A DNA stretch of 64,000 nt from NCBI GenBank assembly GCA_023227965.1, contig JALOCA010000003.1, positions 1 to 64,000 on the forward strand, given 5' to 3'. The notes under the pieces were generated by a model, which was not told the origin of the DNA, made no database searches, and was given only the letters and a program-made list of their open reading frames with translations. The stretch is from Lentimicrobiaceae bacterium (GTDB taxonomy: Bacteria > Bacteroidota > Bacteroidia > Bacteroidales > JALOCA01). Shown here in pieces: positions 10,401 through 19,273 of the stretch (positions are counted from its first letter, which is position 1; every line of letters starts with the position of its first letter). A program made the translations under genes and the position numbers.

Positions 10401-10759
10401 TGCAGTTCAAGCGTATTTATAAGAACATCTTTAACTTCATTAAAATGATTTCCAATGATTGTTGCTGCCTGATCATGGGTAATGGTTTTTCCAATTTTTA
10501 ATAACTTAAAAAATGGAAACAGGATAAATTTAACTATAAAAACAGAAATAATTAATAAAAAAGTATAAAAAAGTATTGTTCTGGCAGCAATTCCCAACCA
10601 ACCATAATATTCTAACAGAACTATCAGCAAATATAAAATCAGCAGGGTGGAAGTAGAATAAATCGCGCCACGTAGTATTTGATTCTTATAATACTTTCGT
10701 ATGAACTGATCTAACTTCTGTATTAACAGCCGGTAATTATCATTCTTTTCCAAGCTCAA
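7436..10759 (-). CDS. DUF4175 family coiled-coil membrane protein
   Basis: This 1107-residue protein has two membrane helices at about 33-85 and a third at about 160-185. A beta-rich extracytoplasmic part (about 190-510) follows, and then a long Lys/Glu/Gln-rich coiled coil (about 510-800). A Met/Gln-rich low-complexity stretch lies near 930-985. This layout matches the DUF4175 family found throughout Bacteroidetes, which has no firmly established function. A link to envelope organisation is plausible from topology only. It heads a tight minus-strand run with ybeY and mnmG and is divergent from the M1 peptidase gene. The ATG at 10759 gives the expected cytoplasmic N-terminus. Confidence 0.82.
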   Translation of the reverse strand: MSLEKNDNYRLLIQKLDQFIRKYYKNQILRGAIYSTSTLLILYLLIVLLEYYGWLGIAARTILFYTFLLIISVFIVKFILFPFFKLLKIGKTITHDQAATIIGNHFNEVKDVLINTLELHELAENMPESRELIEAGINQKIERIRPFPFLNAIDFKKNKKYLKYAILPLIIIFCLLIAFPAVIIEPTNRIIHFNKPYEKKVPFTVEILNNTLQAVQQEDFHLKIHLKGEEIPAEVSIVIDGSVYKTGKDNTVNFHYDFKNVQKDIDFKLLADGFTSGDYLLRVFPKPVILSFEENLVYPAYIKKVNERVYNNGDLQIPEGTLVNWKFFTKDTRQLRLSFDGNRVSLNSGKDNTFGYSRLFRKSCRYSIHSLNQFINNNDSLFFNVIVIPDAYPLINVQEIRDSVYDNRLYFNGTIKDDYGFSNLIFYYKKDDKNKYDLDTLLIEKDKIQQHFFYSVDWSKLNIQPGDEITYYFEVSDNDAVNGKKKTKSNKMTYKLPSVEEMEKATEKSNTEIQNDIQKAIEESKLLQQKISELTKKLYDKKTLSWQDKKQLSNLLDKQKQIQERIEKINKENIEKSLREEQYNTDSDEILQKKKELERLFQEVLPDEMKAQIEDMKKLLEEANKKQVNDMLDKMKMSAKELEKELDRNLELFKQLQFEKKFEETIDKVKKLSDEQKSLMEETKKQEKDTDLINKQEEIKKNSDDISKDLKELQEKSKEQDQNLDLEKADEIKKEVDKKIEESLEKLNKNNNTKATKPQKEAAEKMDELSQELEKQMAEMEDESLSEDMSALREILENCIEVSFQQENLIKKTNKISMNDPNYLKIIQEQKNINDDFKMVGDSLTALSKRQIMIQPFILKELSNINLSQDQTLQYLEDRNTSIAATKQQYIMTSVNNLALLLNEALKQMQNQMNMQSSGKGKSKCTKPGAGKPSLKTMKQMQQQLNQQMEQMKQSLMKNGKEGKNSRSNSEQFARMAAEQEAIRKQLQELSDEMQKDEGGGNGTFKSLTNQMGKTEKDLVNKNISNETLKRQKEILTRMLESEKALDQREKDTKRESREADVTYLQNKAKYSKELLYKENDVEKIRTQIPEFKSFYKRKINEYNIKF

Positions 10760-10776
10760 AACGTTTTAATTTTCAT

Positions 10777-10784
10777 TACTTTTG
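10777..10784 (+). promoter_or_regulatory. Bacteroidetes -7 box for the M1 peptidase gene
   Basis: TACTTTTG fits the TAnnTTTG -7 element recognised by the primary sigma factor of this phylum and lies 64 bases before the chosen ATG at 10848. I see no clear TTTG at -33, so the call rests on one element. Confidence 0.35.
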
Positions 10785-10847
10785 ATTCCATCTAACCAAA
10801 CCAGCAAAAGTACTCATAAATTGGTTTTTAAAGCTCAAATTTGGAAA

Positions 10848-12809
10848 ATGAATCATGTCTCCAATTTCCCACATAAATTGAAGCTGATTTTATTATTACT
10901 TCTTGGGTTTAGCTGCCATGTGATGCCTCAAAATGCTTTGCGGGAATACAACCATTGGTTAGCCCCTAAAGTGAAACACGGTTCGGAAAACTATGATTCA
11001 TTTTTAAACAAATATGATGTAAGTTTCTACAAAATTGATCTTTCCATGGAACGGTTTAATATCAACCTCTCCGGAAACACCACCATTTTGGCCAAAGTTA
11101 CCTCTGCGGTTTTGGATACTTTTTGCTTTGAATTATCCTCTATAATAAGCATAGATTCGGTTTTATTTAATCAAAATGCATTTGTTTTCACAAGAAATGA
11201 CGATTTCGTAATGATTGCATTGGATTTGCAACCTAAAAGTGGTGATCTAATCTCTGTTCAGGTTTTTTACCACGGAACACCTCCTTCTTCCGACGGATTT
11301 TGGGGCATTAAAAATGCTTATACCTACGACACGCAAATTACCTGGACTTTATCAGAACCTTTTGCTGCCAAATATTGGTTCCCATGCAAACAAGTGCTGG
11401 AAGATAAAGCTGATTCGGCTTATATTTTTATTACGACGGACTCAACCAGCAAAGTTGCTTCCAACGGTTTGCTTTGCAATGTTAAAAAACTTTCCAATAA
11501 TAAGGTAAAATACGAATGGAAAACCCATATTCCTATTGCTTATTACCTTATATGTGTTTCTGTTTGCAATTACCAGGAATATAATTTCTATGTAAAGCCA
11601 GAAAATTACCATGATTCTATTTTTGTTCAGAATTTCATTTTAAAAACACCCAATTATCTTTTGAATAATAAAGAAACCATTGACCGGCTTCACGATTATC
11701 TGAACTTATTCTCCAATTTATACGGTTTATATCCCTTTAACAAAGAAAAATACGGCACCTGTATCACTGCTCAGACCGGCGGAATGGAACATCAAACCAT
11801 GACTTCGCTTCAAAACCATAATTTTGCTCTTTCTGTTCACGAACTAAGCCATCAATGGTTTGGAGATAATGTTACCTGCGGCACATGGAATGATATTTGG
11901 CTCAATGAAGGTTTTGCCACTTACTCCGAATACCTTTCATATCAATATCTAAACAATCCACCAGTAACTATTGATGTATGGCTTGCCGAAAAACAGCGGA
12001 CTGTACTTACCGAAACAGATGGCAGCGTTTATATCCCTATTACAGAAAAGCTCACCGAAGATAGAATTTTCAATGGAAGACTATCTTATACGAAAGGCGG
12101 ACTTATTCTACATCAACTACGGGCAGAAATAAACGATGACAGCATCTTTTTTGCCATATTCAGGGCGTATCAGGAGAAATTTGGAGGCAGAACGGCTATA
12201 AGCAATGACTTCATTAACATTGTAGATAGTTTAACCGGAAAAAATTTCGCCTTTTTCTTCAATCAATGGCTTTATGGCGAAGGGTATCCTGAATTTACAA
12301 TAATATGGAATCAACAAAATGATTCATTGTTTATTAAATCGTGGCAAAATGGCTCTTCTCCTACTACTTCTCTATTTGAAATGTCTTTAGATTTTACTAT
12401 TCATTATATTGATGGAGATACTACTTTACGATTGCAGCAATCTGAAAATTATAATTCATTTGCTATTCCGGTAAATAGGATTGTTTCTTCGATTGAGTTG
12501 GATAAAGAGAACTTTTTTATGAAAAAAATCATCAGTATTAAAAAAATTAACCAGGCTAACAATAATTCTGAGGGTTTTTTAATTTTTCCCAATCCTGCCG
12601 AATCGGAAGTTTCATTATATTTTTTTAATCCTATAACTGAAAATGTATCTCTTAAAATAAGAGATATAAATGGCAGGCTTATTTCTATATCTGGAATTAC
12701 AAAAAATTTCCAGTATATTGATATTTCATACCTTAAAAAGGGAATTTATTTCTTTACTATTATTAAAAACGGACTAACTTCAACGCAAAAGGTGATTAAA
12801 ACCCTCTGA
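10848..12809 (+). CDS. Secreted M1 family metallopeptidase with T9SS sorting domain
   Basis: This is a zinc aminopeptidase of the M1 (gluzincin) family, probably exported and anchored at the cell surface by the type IX system. The zinc motif HELSHQW gives His331, Glu332 and His335, with the third ligand Glu354 in LNEGFATY. The exopeptidase loop reads GGMEH instead of GAMEN. The C-terminal 80 or so residues hold a type A sorting domain (FPNPAESEVSLYF, ending KGIYFFTI and STQKVIKTL). An upstream TTG at 10782 is in frame, but the ATG at 10848 puts a clear signal peptide (KLKLILLLLLGFSC) at the N-terminus, giving 653 residues. Peptide scavenging is the likely role. Confidence 0.9.
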   Translation: MNHVSNFPHKLKLILLLLLGFSCHVMPQNALREYNHWLAPKVKHGSENYDSFLNKYDVSFYKIDLSMERFNINLSGNTTILAKVTSAVLDTFCFELSSIISIDSVLFNQNAFVFTRNDDFVMIALDLQPKSGDLISVQVFYHGTPPSSDGFWGIKNAYTYDTQITWTLSEPFAAKYWFPCKQVLEDKADSAYIFITTDSTSKVASNGLLCNVKKLSNNKVKYEWKTHIPIAYYLICVSVCNYQEYNFYVKPENYHDSIFVQNFILKTPNYLLNNKETIDRLHDYLNLFSNLYGLYPFNKEKYGTCITAQTGGMEHQTMTSLQNHNFALSVHELSHQWFGDNVTCGTWNDIWLNEGFATYSEYLSYQYLNNPPVTIDVWLAEKQRTVLTETDGSVYIPITEKLTEDRIFNGRLSYTKGGLILHQLRAEINDDSIFFAIFRAYQEKFGGRTAISNDFINIVDSLTGKNFAFFFNQWLYGEGYPEFTIIWNQQNDSLFIKSWQNGSSPTTSLFEMSLDFTIHYIDGDTTLRLQQSENYNSFAIPVNRIVSSIELDKENFFMKKIISIKKINQANNNSEGFLIFPNPAESEVSLYFFNPITENVSLKIRDINGRLISISGITKNFQYIDISYLKKGIYFFTIIKNGLTSTQKVIKTL

Positions 12810-12818
12810 GCTTTTTCT

Positions 12819-12826
12819 TACTTTTG
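12819..12826 (+). promoter_or_regulatory. Possible -7 box for gltX
   Basis: TACTTTTG fits the TAnnTTTG element and lies 18 bases before the gltX start, just after the peptidase stop. No matching -33 box is obvious, so gltX may also be read from upstream. Confidence 0.35.
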
Positions 12827-12843
12827 CAGCTAAATTTACAAAG

Positions 12844-14367
12844 ATGAATAAAAGAGTTCGTGTGCGCTTTGCACCAAGTCCTACGGGTCCATTGCACATT
12901 GGCGGTATAAGAACTGCCTTGTATAATTACCTTTTTGCTAAAAAACATAATGGTGATTTTATTTTAAGGATAGAAGACACTGATCAGAACCGTTATGTTC
13001 CTGGTGCAGAGGATTATATTATTGATTCGCTAAGATGGTGTGGATTGCAATACAACGAAGGTGTAGGTATAGGTGGACCTCATGCTCCTTATCGCCAATC
13101 GGAACGTAAACATTTGTATAAACAATATGCCGATGCACTGGTAGAAAAAGGGTTTGCTTATTATGCTTTTGATACTCCGGATGAGTTGGAGAATATTCGT
13201 AAACAATTGGAGGCTCAAAAGATAACGTTTCAGTATAATCCGGCTACCCGCAGTAGTATGAAGAATTCAATTACGCTTAATGAGGCAGAAGTTAAGCGTC
13301 TTTTGCTTGCTGATACGCCCTATGTTATCCGGATTAAGATACCGGAACATGAAGAAATAATTGTTAATGATATAATTCGTGGTGAAGTGCGGGTGCATTC
13401 TTCTCTGATGGATGATAAAGTACTTTATAAGAGTGATGGAATGCCTACTTATCATCTTGCTAACGTGGTGGATGATTATCTTATGGAAATATCACATGTC
13501 ATCCGCGGCGAGGAATGGCTCCCTTCTGCCCCTCTTCATGTGCTTTTATACCGTTATTTTGGCTGGGAATCTTCCATGCCACAGTTTGCACACCTCCCTC
13601 TGCTGCTAAAACCCGAAGGCAATGGCAAGCTTAGCAAACGTGATGGCGATCGCCTGGGTTTTCCCGTTTTCCCACTACAATGGACGGATCCAAAATCAGG
13701 AGAAATATCCTCAGGATACCGCGAATCGGGCTATTTTCCCGAAGCTTTCATTAATATGCTTTCATTACTTGGCTGGCATCCGGAAACAGAACAGGAAATA
13801 TTCACCATCGAAGAGCTTATCCAGGTTTTTTCGCTCGAAAGAGCAAGCAAATCAGGTGCAAAATTTGACCCCGAAAAGGCAAAATGGTTCAACCACCAAT
13901 ATCTTATTACCAAAAGCAACGCTGAATTAGCCATTTGCCTTAAATCTATCCTTATAAAAAAGGATATCCACGTTGATGATGATAAAATAGAAAAGATTTG
14001 TGGGCTGATTAAAGAACGCGCCAACCTTATCTCCGACTTGTGGAACCAGAGTGATTATTTCTTTGTTGCCCCTGATACTTACGACGAGAAGACGATTAAA
14101 AAATACTGGAAAGAAAATACTCCTTCACTTCTTAACGAACTGAAAAGCCTTCTTCTATCGCTTGATGATTTTAAAAAGGAAACCATAGAAACCGCTATTC
14201 ATCGCTATATTGAAGAAAATGGTTTAAGCATGGGGCAGGTAATGAACTCCTGGAGGCTTACTTTGGTAGGAACTGCCAAAGGACCTGGTATGGCTGATAT
14301 TGCTTCAATACTTGGCAGGGAAGAAGTACTTGCAAGGATGAATAAAGCGTTGATTGAGCTTAAATAA
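12844..14367 (+). CDS. gltX: Glutamyl-tRNA synthetase
   Basis: A class I aminoacyl-tRNA synthetase of 507 residues that charges tRNA-Glu, and possibly tRNA-Gln in organisms that use transamidation. The N-terminus has the HIGH-type signature in PSPTGPLHIGGIRTALYN, and the KMSKS-type loop appears as GKLSKRDGD near residue 262. The central stretch with WTDPKSGEISSGYRE is longer than in E. coli GltX, which I recall as common in Bacteroidetes. The C-terminal anticodon-binding helices are complete. A strong hairpin terminator follows. Confidence 0.97.
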   Translation: MNKRVRVRFAPSPTGPLHIGGIRTALYNYLFAKKHNGDFILRIEDTDQNRYVPGAEDYIIDSLRWCGLQYNEGVGIGGPHAPYRQSERKHLYKQYADALVEKGFAYYAFDTPDELENIRKQLEAQKITFQYNPATRSSMKNSITLNEAEVKRLLLADTPYVIRIKIPEHEEIIVNDIIRGEVRVHSSLMDDKVLYKSDGMPTYHLANVVDDYLMEISHVIRGEEWLPSAPLHVLLYRYFGWESSMPQFAHLPLLLKPEGNGKLSKRDGDRLGFPVFPLQWTDPKSGEISSGYRESGYFPEAFINMLSLLGWHPETEQEIFTIEELIQVFSLERASKSGAKFDPEKAKWFNHQYLITKSNAELAICLKSILIKKDIHVDDDKIEKICGLIKERANLISDLWNQSDYFFVAPDTYDEKTIKKYWKENTPSLLNELKSLLLSLDDFKKETIETAIHRYIEENGLSMGQVMNSWRLTLVGTAKGPGMADIASILGREEVLARMNKALIELK

Positions 14368-14429
14368 ATCATTTCGTTCATTACATCTATTATTTACATA
14401 AGCAAAATCACTGCATAAAATTTCATTAA

Positions 14430-14466
14430 AAAAGCCTATATGCTATTATAGGCTTTTATTTTTTTC
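14430..14466. terminator. Bidirectional terminator after gltX
   Basis: Perfect 11-bp arms (AAAAGCCTATA at 14430-14440 and its complement at 14447-14457) enclose a 6-base loop and are followed by a T-rich run. The plus-strand gltX ends upstream and a minus-strand gene ends just downstream, so the hairpin can serve both. Confidence 0.85.
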
Positions 14467-14499
14467 GGTATAAACATTTAATCGCTCGATATTATAGTT

Positions 14500-15393
14500 T
14501 TAATCGCAGTATAAATTATATATTTTTTTTATATTTAATTCTGTATTAATATTATTTATAGCTTGTAAAACGGGATTTAAAAAATGCCAGTAAAAACTTA
14601 TACCATCAGCTTTTTCGCTCGTACATTGATATAACAAAATTTTTCTGCTTGCTATGTCAAACAGAACAAGATGAACAATAACAAGTTCATTTACTTTGCT
14701 CATGTAATCAACAAAAGTAATAATTCCAATTCCCCTTTTCGATTCGCTTTTTAAATTTTTAATAACATTCCTTATTGTATCAAGATTTATTCCATTTCCA
14801 TCGGTAGCATGATATTGCGAGGTAACATTTATTTTTTTATTCCTTTCTTTTATTCCCGACAAATCTTGTATAATGCTTCCCGGAAAGATATTTCCGTATT
14901 CATTTATGATAAGCTGATTTTTAAAATGCTCGTCTGTCTGAACAAATTTGTTAAATTGCTCGGTATAGTTATTAGTTGAAAAATATTGCTTTAAAGTTAT
15001 ATTTTCAAAATCGAGTTTTGTAAATGTATAATCAATTCCATACCATATAAATAGGCTTTTATATTTTACTATTTGCCTTTTTAAATTATCAGAAAAAAAA
15101 CTAAACATATCACATATTTGAAATGTAGAATCAGATACATTAGGGGGATCGAAAACCACTTTTTTTACTTTATTAACCGGAATAATATTGGGTGTTGTTT
15201 CACCATTTAAAACATAAGTAATGATTTTTGTATCATTATTTATTATCCGACAATCAATGGTGTTTTCCTTCTTTCCCTTTCCTGTTATTATTTTATCAAT
15301 CTGTGAAAAAGCCTCTGTTGAAAAAAAGGAAATAAATAAAAGCATAAATAATGCGAGCTCTAAGTTCTTATAATTTAAACGCAATTTTTTCAT
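14500..15393 (-). CDS. Secreted protein of unknown function
   Basis: I do not recognise this 297-residue protein. It begins with an N-terminal hydrophobic segment (LALFMLLFISFFSTEAFSQ) that ends in a typical signal-peptidase context at about residue 31. The mature part is mixed alpha/beta with no cysteine motif or repeats. The region around residues 155-190 (NEYGNIFPGSIIQDLSG) and the later VHLVLFDIASRKILLYQ strand-turn-strand resemble lipoproteins that assemble in the periplasm, but this is only an impression. It follows the 231-residue gene on the same strand after 23 bases, so the two probably form an operon. Confidence 0.65.
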   Translation of the reverse strand: MKKLRLNYKNLELALFMLLFISFFSTEAFSQIDKIITGKGKKENTIDCRIINNDTKIITYVLNGETTPNIIPVNKVKKVVFDPPNVSDSTFQICDMFSFFSDNLKRQIVKYKSLFIWYGIDYTFTKLDFENITLKQYFSTNNYTEQFNKFVQTDEHFKNQLIINEYGNIFPGSIIQDLSGIKERNKKINVTSQYHATDGNGINLDTIRNVIKNLKSESKRGIGIITFVDYMSKVNELVIVHLVLFDIASRKILLYQCTSEKADGISFYWHFLNPVLQAINNINTELNIKKIYNLYCD

Positions 15394-15416
15394 AATTTAA
15401 AAACTTAATTGTCTTA

Positions 15417-16112
15417 TTATTCATTTGTTATTGTTTCTTTGCCTTCTTCTTCCGGTTCATCGCCCTTGCTCCAGCCGCCAATATAGCGGGCATTCTGATA
15501 ACCAAGATAAAAATCAGGATTTTCCTCTTCATACATGGCTATAAGCGGATCTAATTTTTCTGTAAAAATAGCATTCGATAAGGCAAATAATCCATCCAGT
15601 TTTTCTGTCGAATTTTTTATTTCGGTGCGTGCTTCTTGGGGTGCTGTTATTACGCTATAAAATTCTTCGGTAGCAACTCTTTGTTTTTCCAGCATTTCTG
15701 GCTTTATCTTATATTCTAATAAAGCTCCAGCCAAAGGATTAACAATTTCATAAACCTTTTTACAGCGGTTGTAGCACTCCTGGTCACTTCCTTCTCCCAA
15801 GTCGCTTATCGAAAAATTTACACTTGCCTTTAACCCATCATTTTTAGCAAAGGCTGCATACGCTTTAGTTCCGGAACACAACGGAAAAGTTGCATCAATC
15901 ATCGTTTTCTTTTTCTGTTTTTTGTCCTCGGTAACTACATTTGTACTGTTTTGCTGATTCTTACTTTCTTCATTTATCTCAGATTCAAGATCTGATAGTT
16001 CAGTTTTCGCAGCCATAAGTGGCTTTGAATCATTCCATACGTCCAGGTATGTAGCTAAATATTTCAGCACAACCCTGATCATGTTCAATTTTTTGATGTA
16101 ATATCTTTTCAT
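15417..16112 (-). CDS. Uncharacterised cytoplasmic protein, charged linker near the N-terminus
   Basis: A 231-residue protein that I cannot assign. It lacks a signal peptide and membrane segments. Residues about 45-70 are a Glu/Asn/Gln/Lys-rich linker, and the rest is predicted mainly helical. The C-terminus is acidic (GDEPEEEGKETITNE). The pattern of helices joined by acidic linkers recalls structural proteins that this phylum carries in several copies. The ATG at 16112 is preceded by about 600 AT-rich bases that hold its promoter and a degenerate repeat. It probably shares a transcript with the downstream secreted protein gene. Confidence 0.6.
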   Translation of the reverse strand: MKRYYIKKLNMIRVVLKYLATYLDVWNDSKPLMAAKTELSDLESEINEESKNQQNSTNVVTEDKKQKKKTMIDATFPLCSGTKAYAAFAKNDGLKASVNFSISDLGEGSDQECYNRCKKVYEIVNPLAGALLEYKIKPEMLEKQRVATEEFYSVITAPQEARTEIKNSTEKLDGLFALSNAIFTEKLDPLIAMYEEENPDFYLGYQNARYIGGWSKGDEPEEEGKETITNE

Positions 16113-16483
16113 GGCACATAATTTTTATACAAATATATAACATATTATATGATTTTTTACAATTTTATTCATTTTTATAAAATCTTTTTACAAAAATTTA
16201 TTTTCTGCATTATAAAATAAGTAAGCAAGCTCTGTTTTAAACATTTTATCTCTCGATAATTATTAAAAATATATTATAATATATTTATAATATGGATATT
16301 AAAAAATACAATGTTATGATGTTTTTGATTTTTGAAAACAATTTTATGAAAAGAGTTTAATAATGCCATTATTCCATTAATAAACAGTTAATCCATAAAA
16401 TGTTACTTGTTTAAAATAGCTTAAAACAGTTTATGAAAGTCTATATATTAGTTATATATATTCATTTTGATAAATAAAATATT
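16113..16483. other. Very AT-rich promoter region of the 231-residue gene
   Basis: About 370 bases of nearly pure A and T lie upstream of the minus-strand 231-residue gene. There are many runs such as ATATATTTATAATAT and no open frame with coding character. I see no terminator hairpin for the gene on the far side. The composition would favour bending and binding by nucleoid proteins. Confidence 0.5.
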
Positions 16484-16712
16484 AAAAATATGTTTTTTCT
16501 GTTAAAAAATAGACTTTATTTATCAAAAAATATGTTTTTTATGTTAAAAAAGATGTTTTATGCATTGTGAAAGATATTTTCTGTTGTCAACATGGCATCT
16601 TTTGTATTGTAAAATACATTTAACACTGTTAATCTGGCATCTCTTGTAATGTAAAATACATCTATTATATTCAAAAATGAGTTTTTTATGTTTTAAAATG
16701 AGTTTTCTTCTT
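16484..16712. repeat. Degenerate tandem repeat, period about 20-22 bp, 42-bp pairs
   Basis: About eleven units of 19-24 bp follow one another, each resembling AAAATATGTTTTTTATGTT. The clearest internal duplication is two adjacent 42-bp blocks, 16589-16630 and 16631-16672, with 31 of 42 bases identical. The first blocks (16484-16503 and 16525-16545) are also nearly the same. The array ends against the stop codon of the MORN-repeat gene on the minus strand. It looks like an old minisatellite that has decayed by point mutation. No open frame runs through it. Confidence 0.6.
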
Positions 16713-18257
16713 CTATTCTTCCGTTGGTTCTGGTTTTATCTTTATACCGTCGTAACTTTTTTCTATTCCGTTTTTATAGCTGATTACCAAAAATGGTGTT
16801 CCATCATAATTAAATGTTATCCAATCGCCATCTTTGCGACCCATGATGAATTTTCCTTCATCTTTGCGGTTTCCATTATCCCAATACCAGGTATGCCTTC
16901 CATTAGGATTATCATCAATATAGTTTCCTTCAAAGCTCTGTTTACCATCCGGATAATATGATTTCCATTCTCCGTTTCGCATACCTCCGCGGTAGGTTCC
17001 TTCCTCCCATCGGTCACCTGTATGGTACGTCCACTTGCCTTCTTCCAATCCGGCTATATACTCTCCCTGGCATATGATCTTGCTCTGTTCGTCATACTCT
17101 GTCATTATACCTTCCGAAAGCCCGTTAAGGAAGTTCTCTTCGCGTTTCAGGCTACCATCCGGGTAATTCCATTTCCATAATCCATCGGGTTTGCCGTTTT
17201 TGTTATATTTTCCCGATTGTTCCACCTGACCATTGTTGTGATAAAACTTCCATTCCCCTACCCTTTTGTCTTTATCATACGTTCCTTCAGATTTTAACTG
17301 ACCATCTTTATAAAAATCTTTCCATGGTCCGTTTTTAATGCCTTCTTCATCAATAATTCCTTGCGAAATTATTTTTCCTCCCTCAAACATATAACCTGCC
17401 GTTACTTTTCCATCTTCCGAAAATTCGCGCCGAACGCCTTCCGGAACATTTTTCCGGTAACTTGCTATGGTTTTTGGCTTTCCACTGGGATAATAATCTG
17501 TCTTTACTTCTAATTTAATTACTTCTTTGGCTTCTTCCTGACGGATATCATCAATATATTTAACTACTTCTGTAAGGTTTCCATCCTGTGAATATTGTTT
17601 AAAATAGCCGTTCTTTTTATTATCTTTATAAGTGATTTCCCATTTTACATTTCCGTTTTCATAAAAATCTTTCCATACGCCTTGTTTCCAACCATTTTTA
17701 TTGCTGCGATTTATTCTTTCATAATTGGTTACAAAACCCCTTTTATATTCATAAAGTGCGATGATATTTCCGATAGTATCATATTCCCGCGCAATCCCAC
17801 TCTCCAGTCCATTCTCAAAATTAACGGCTTTTTTAATTCTCCCATTAGGATAATAAATGCGTGTTATTCCTTGCTTTACATCATTTATAAAATTTTCTTC
17901 CGTTATTTCCTGCTCACGGTAGGTTTTCTTTATTCCATTCTTTTTATCATTTTTATAATTTATCTCTATCAGAAGTTTGCCAGTTTCATCACAAAATTTC
18001 CATGTACTGTCGAGCAGATAGTTTTTACGGTTTCCTTCCGATTTTAATGTACCATTCTCATTGTAATTTTTCCAGTATCCATCGGGTTTACCATCTCGTA
18101 TATTGCCTTCGCTTTGTTTTTTACCGTTTTTATAATAAAAAACATTGTATCCGTTAGGATTAGTTGTTTGCTGTCCAAAAGCAAATACATCAATTGCAAT
18201 AAAAAATATAACTGTAAGAATATAACTTATTACCTTACATTTTGATTTACGGTACAT
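16713..18257 (-). CDS. MORN-repeat (YwqK-like) exported protein
   Basis: After a signal peptide (ISYILTVIFFIAIDVFAFGQ, cleavage near residue 29), nearly the whole 514-residue protein is a tandem array of about 20 units of 22-24 residues. The core reads G-x-W-x-x-Y-x-x-N-G-x-L-K-x-E-G. These are MORN-type hairpins of the kind annotated as YwqK-family antitoxin in many Bacteroidetes. Here the protein is exported and has no toxin partner beside it, so an antitoxin role is unsupported. A beta-ladder that binds membrane or another protein is more likely. It is separated from nadA by 71 bases on the same strand. Confidence 0.8.
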   Translation of the reverse strand: MYRKSKCKVISYILTVIFFIAIDVFAFGQQTTNPNGYNVFYYKNGKKQSEGNIRDGKPDGYWKNYNENGTLKSEGNRKNYLLDSTWKFCDETGKLLIEINYKNDKKNGIKKTYREQEITEENFINDVKQGITRIYYPNGRIKKAVNFENGLESGIAREYDTIGNIIALYEYKRGFVTNYERINRSNKNGWKQGVWKDFYENGNVKWEITYKDNKKNGYFKQYSQDGNLTEVVKYIDDIRQEEAKEVIKLEVKTDYYPSGKPKTIASYRKNVPEGVRREFSEDGKVTAGYMFEGGKIISQGIIDEEGIKNGPWKDFYKDGQLKSEGTYDKDKRVGEWKFYHNNGQVEQSGKYNKNGKPDGLWKWNYPDGSLKREENFLNGLSEGIMTEYDEQSKIICQGEYIAGLEEGKWTYHTGDRWEEGTYRGGMRNGEWKSYYPDGKQSFEGNYIDDNPNGRHTWYWDNGNRKDEGKFIMGRKDGDWITFNYDGTPFLVISYKNGIEKSYDGIKIKPEPTEE

Positions 18258-18328
18258 AACGATATTTAATTTTTAATTTCAAATGTCGGATATTTAATCA
18301 TCACTTCTTCATTTTTAACTCTTATTTC

Positions 18329-19273
18329 TCACTTTATAATATTTGCCTTTTTAGATATATCAAGCATCCGCTGAATGGGTATTCTCGCCTTATTCATTAA
18401 CTCTTCATTCATTAAAATTTCAGGAGTTTCATTTTTCAGTGCAAGATATAATTTTTCCATGGTATTCATTTTCATGTAAGGACAATCATTACAAGCACAA
18501 GTTTCATCTTTCGGCACCAAAATAAACTCTTTTTCCGGCGAAGCTTTTTTCATCTGGTGAATAATCCCGGTTTCTGTAGCGACAATAAACTGTTTAGCCT
18601 CATTTTTCATAGTATAATTTAATAAAGCGGTAGTTGAACCAATAAAATCTGCTAACACAAGTATTTGCGCTTTACATTCAGGATGAGCAATTAATTTTGC
18701 ATCTGGATTTTCTGCTTTTAACTGTATCACTTTTTCAGTTGATAAAATATCATGTACCTCACAACTCCCGTTCCAAAGCACCATATTTCTGCCAGTTAAA
18801 TTATTAATATATCCACCTAAGTTTTTATCTGGTGCAAATATCAATTGCTGATCAACAGGAAACGATTCCACTATCTTTATTGCGTTGCTCGATGTACAAA
18901 TTACATCCGACAAAGTCTTTACTGCTGATGAACAGTTGATGTAGGATATTACCTTATGTCCTGGATAATTATTAATAAATTGTTGTAAATCTTCTGCCTG
19001 ACAACTATCTGCCAGCGAACAGCCTGCATTTAAATCAGGCATTATTACCTTTTTTGTCGGGTTTAAAATTTTTGCTGTCTCCGCCATAAAGTGTACTCCC
19101 GCAAATAAAATTATATTTGCATCCGTTTCCACAGCATTTTGTGAAAGTTGCAAACTATCACCTATATAATCAGCTAAGTCTTGTATTTCTGGAACTTGAT
19201 AATAATGCGCCAGAATTACAGCGTTTTTTTCTTCTTTCAGTCGAAGTATTTTATCTCTGAGATTGTTTTTCAT
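18329..19273 (-). CDS. nadA: Quinolinate synthase A
   Basis: NadA is an oxygen-sensitive [4Fe-4S] enzyme that condenses iminoaspartate with dihydroxyacetone phosphate to make quinolinate for NAD. The 314-residue length is normal. The N-terminal signature AHYYQVPEIQDLADYIGDS is present. The three cluster cysteines are expected in NAGCSLADSC, in GSCEVHD and in the C-terminal CACNDCPYMKMN segment. nadB and nadC are not in the window. The stop codon is TGA, which shows that TGA terminates in this genome. Confidence 0.96.
   Translation of the reverse strand: MKNNLRDKILRLKEEKNAVILAHYYQVPEIQDLADYIGDSLQLSQNAVETDANIILFAGVHFMAETAKILNPTKKVIMPDLNAGCSLADSCQAEDLQQFINNYPGHKVISYINCSSAVKTLSDVICTSSNAIKIVESFPVDQQLIFAPDKNLGGYINNLTGRNMVLWNGSCEVHDILSTEKVIQLKAENPDAKLIAHPECKAQILVLADFIGSTTALLNYTMKNEAKQFIVATETGIIHQMKKASPEKEFILVPKDETCACNDCPYMKMNTMEKLYLALKNETPEILMNEELMNKARIPIQRMLDISKKANIIK

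Noticed and set aside
10782..10847. TTG start 22 codons upstream for the M1 peptidase
   Set aside because: It would bury the signal peptide behind a polar stretch that overlaps the promoter -7 box.
16484..16712. CRISPR array
   Set aside because: Units of about 20 bp are all similar and decayed, without identical repeats separated by unique spacers, and no cas gene is near.
16677..16961. Plus-strand open frame over the end of the MORN gene
   Set aside because: It is the shadow of the repeat-coding minus strand and has no independent coding signal.
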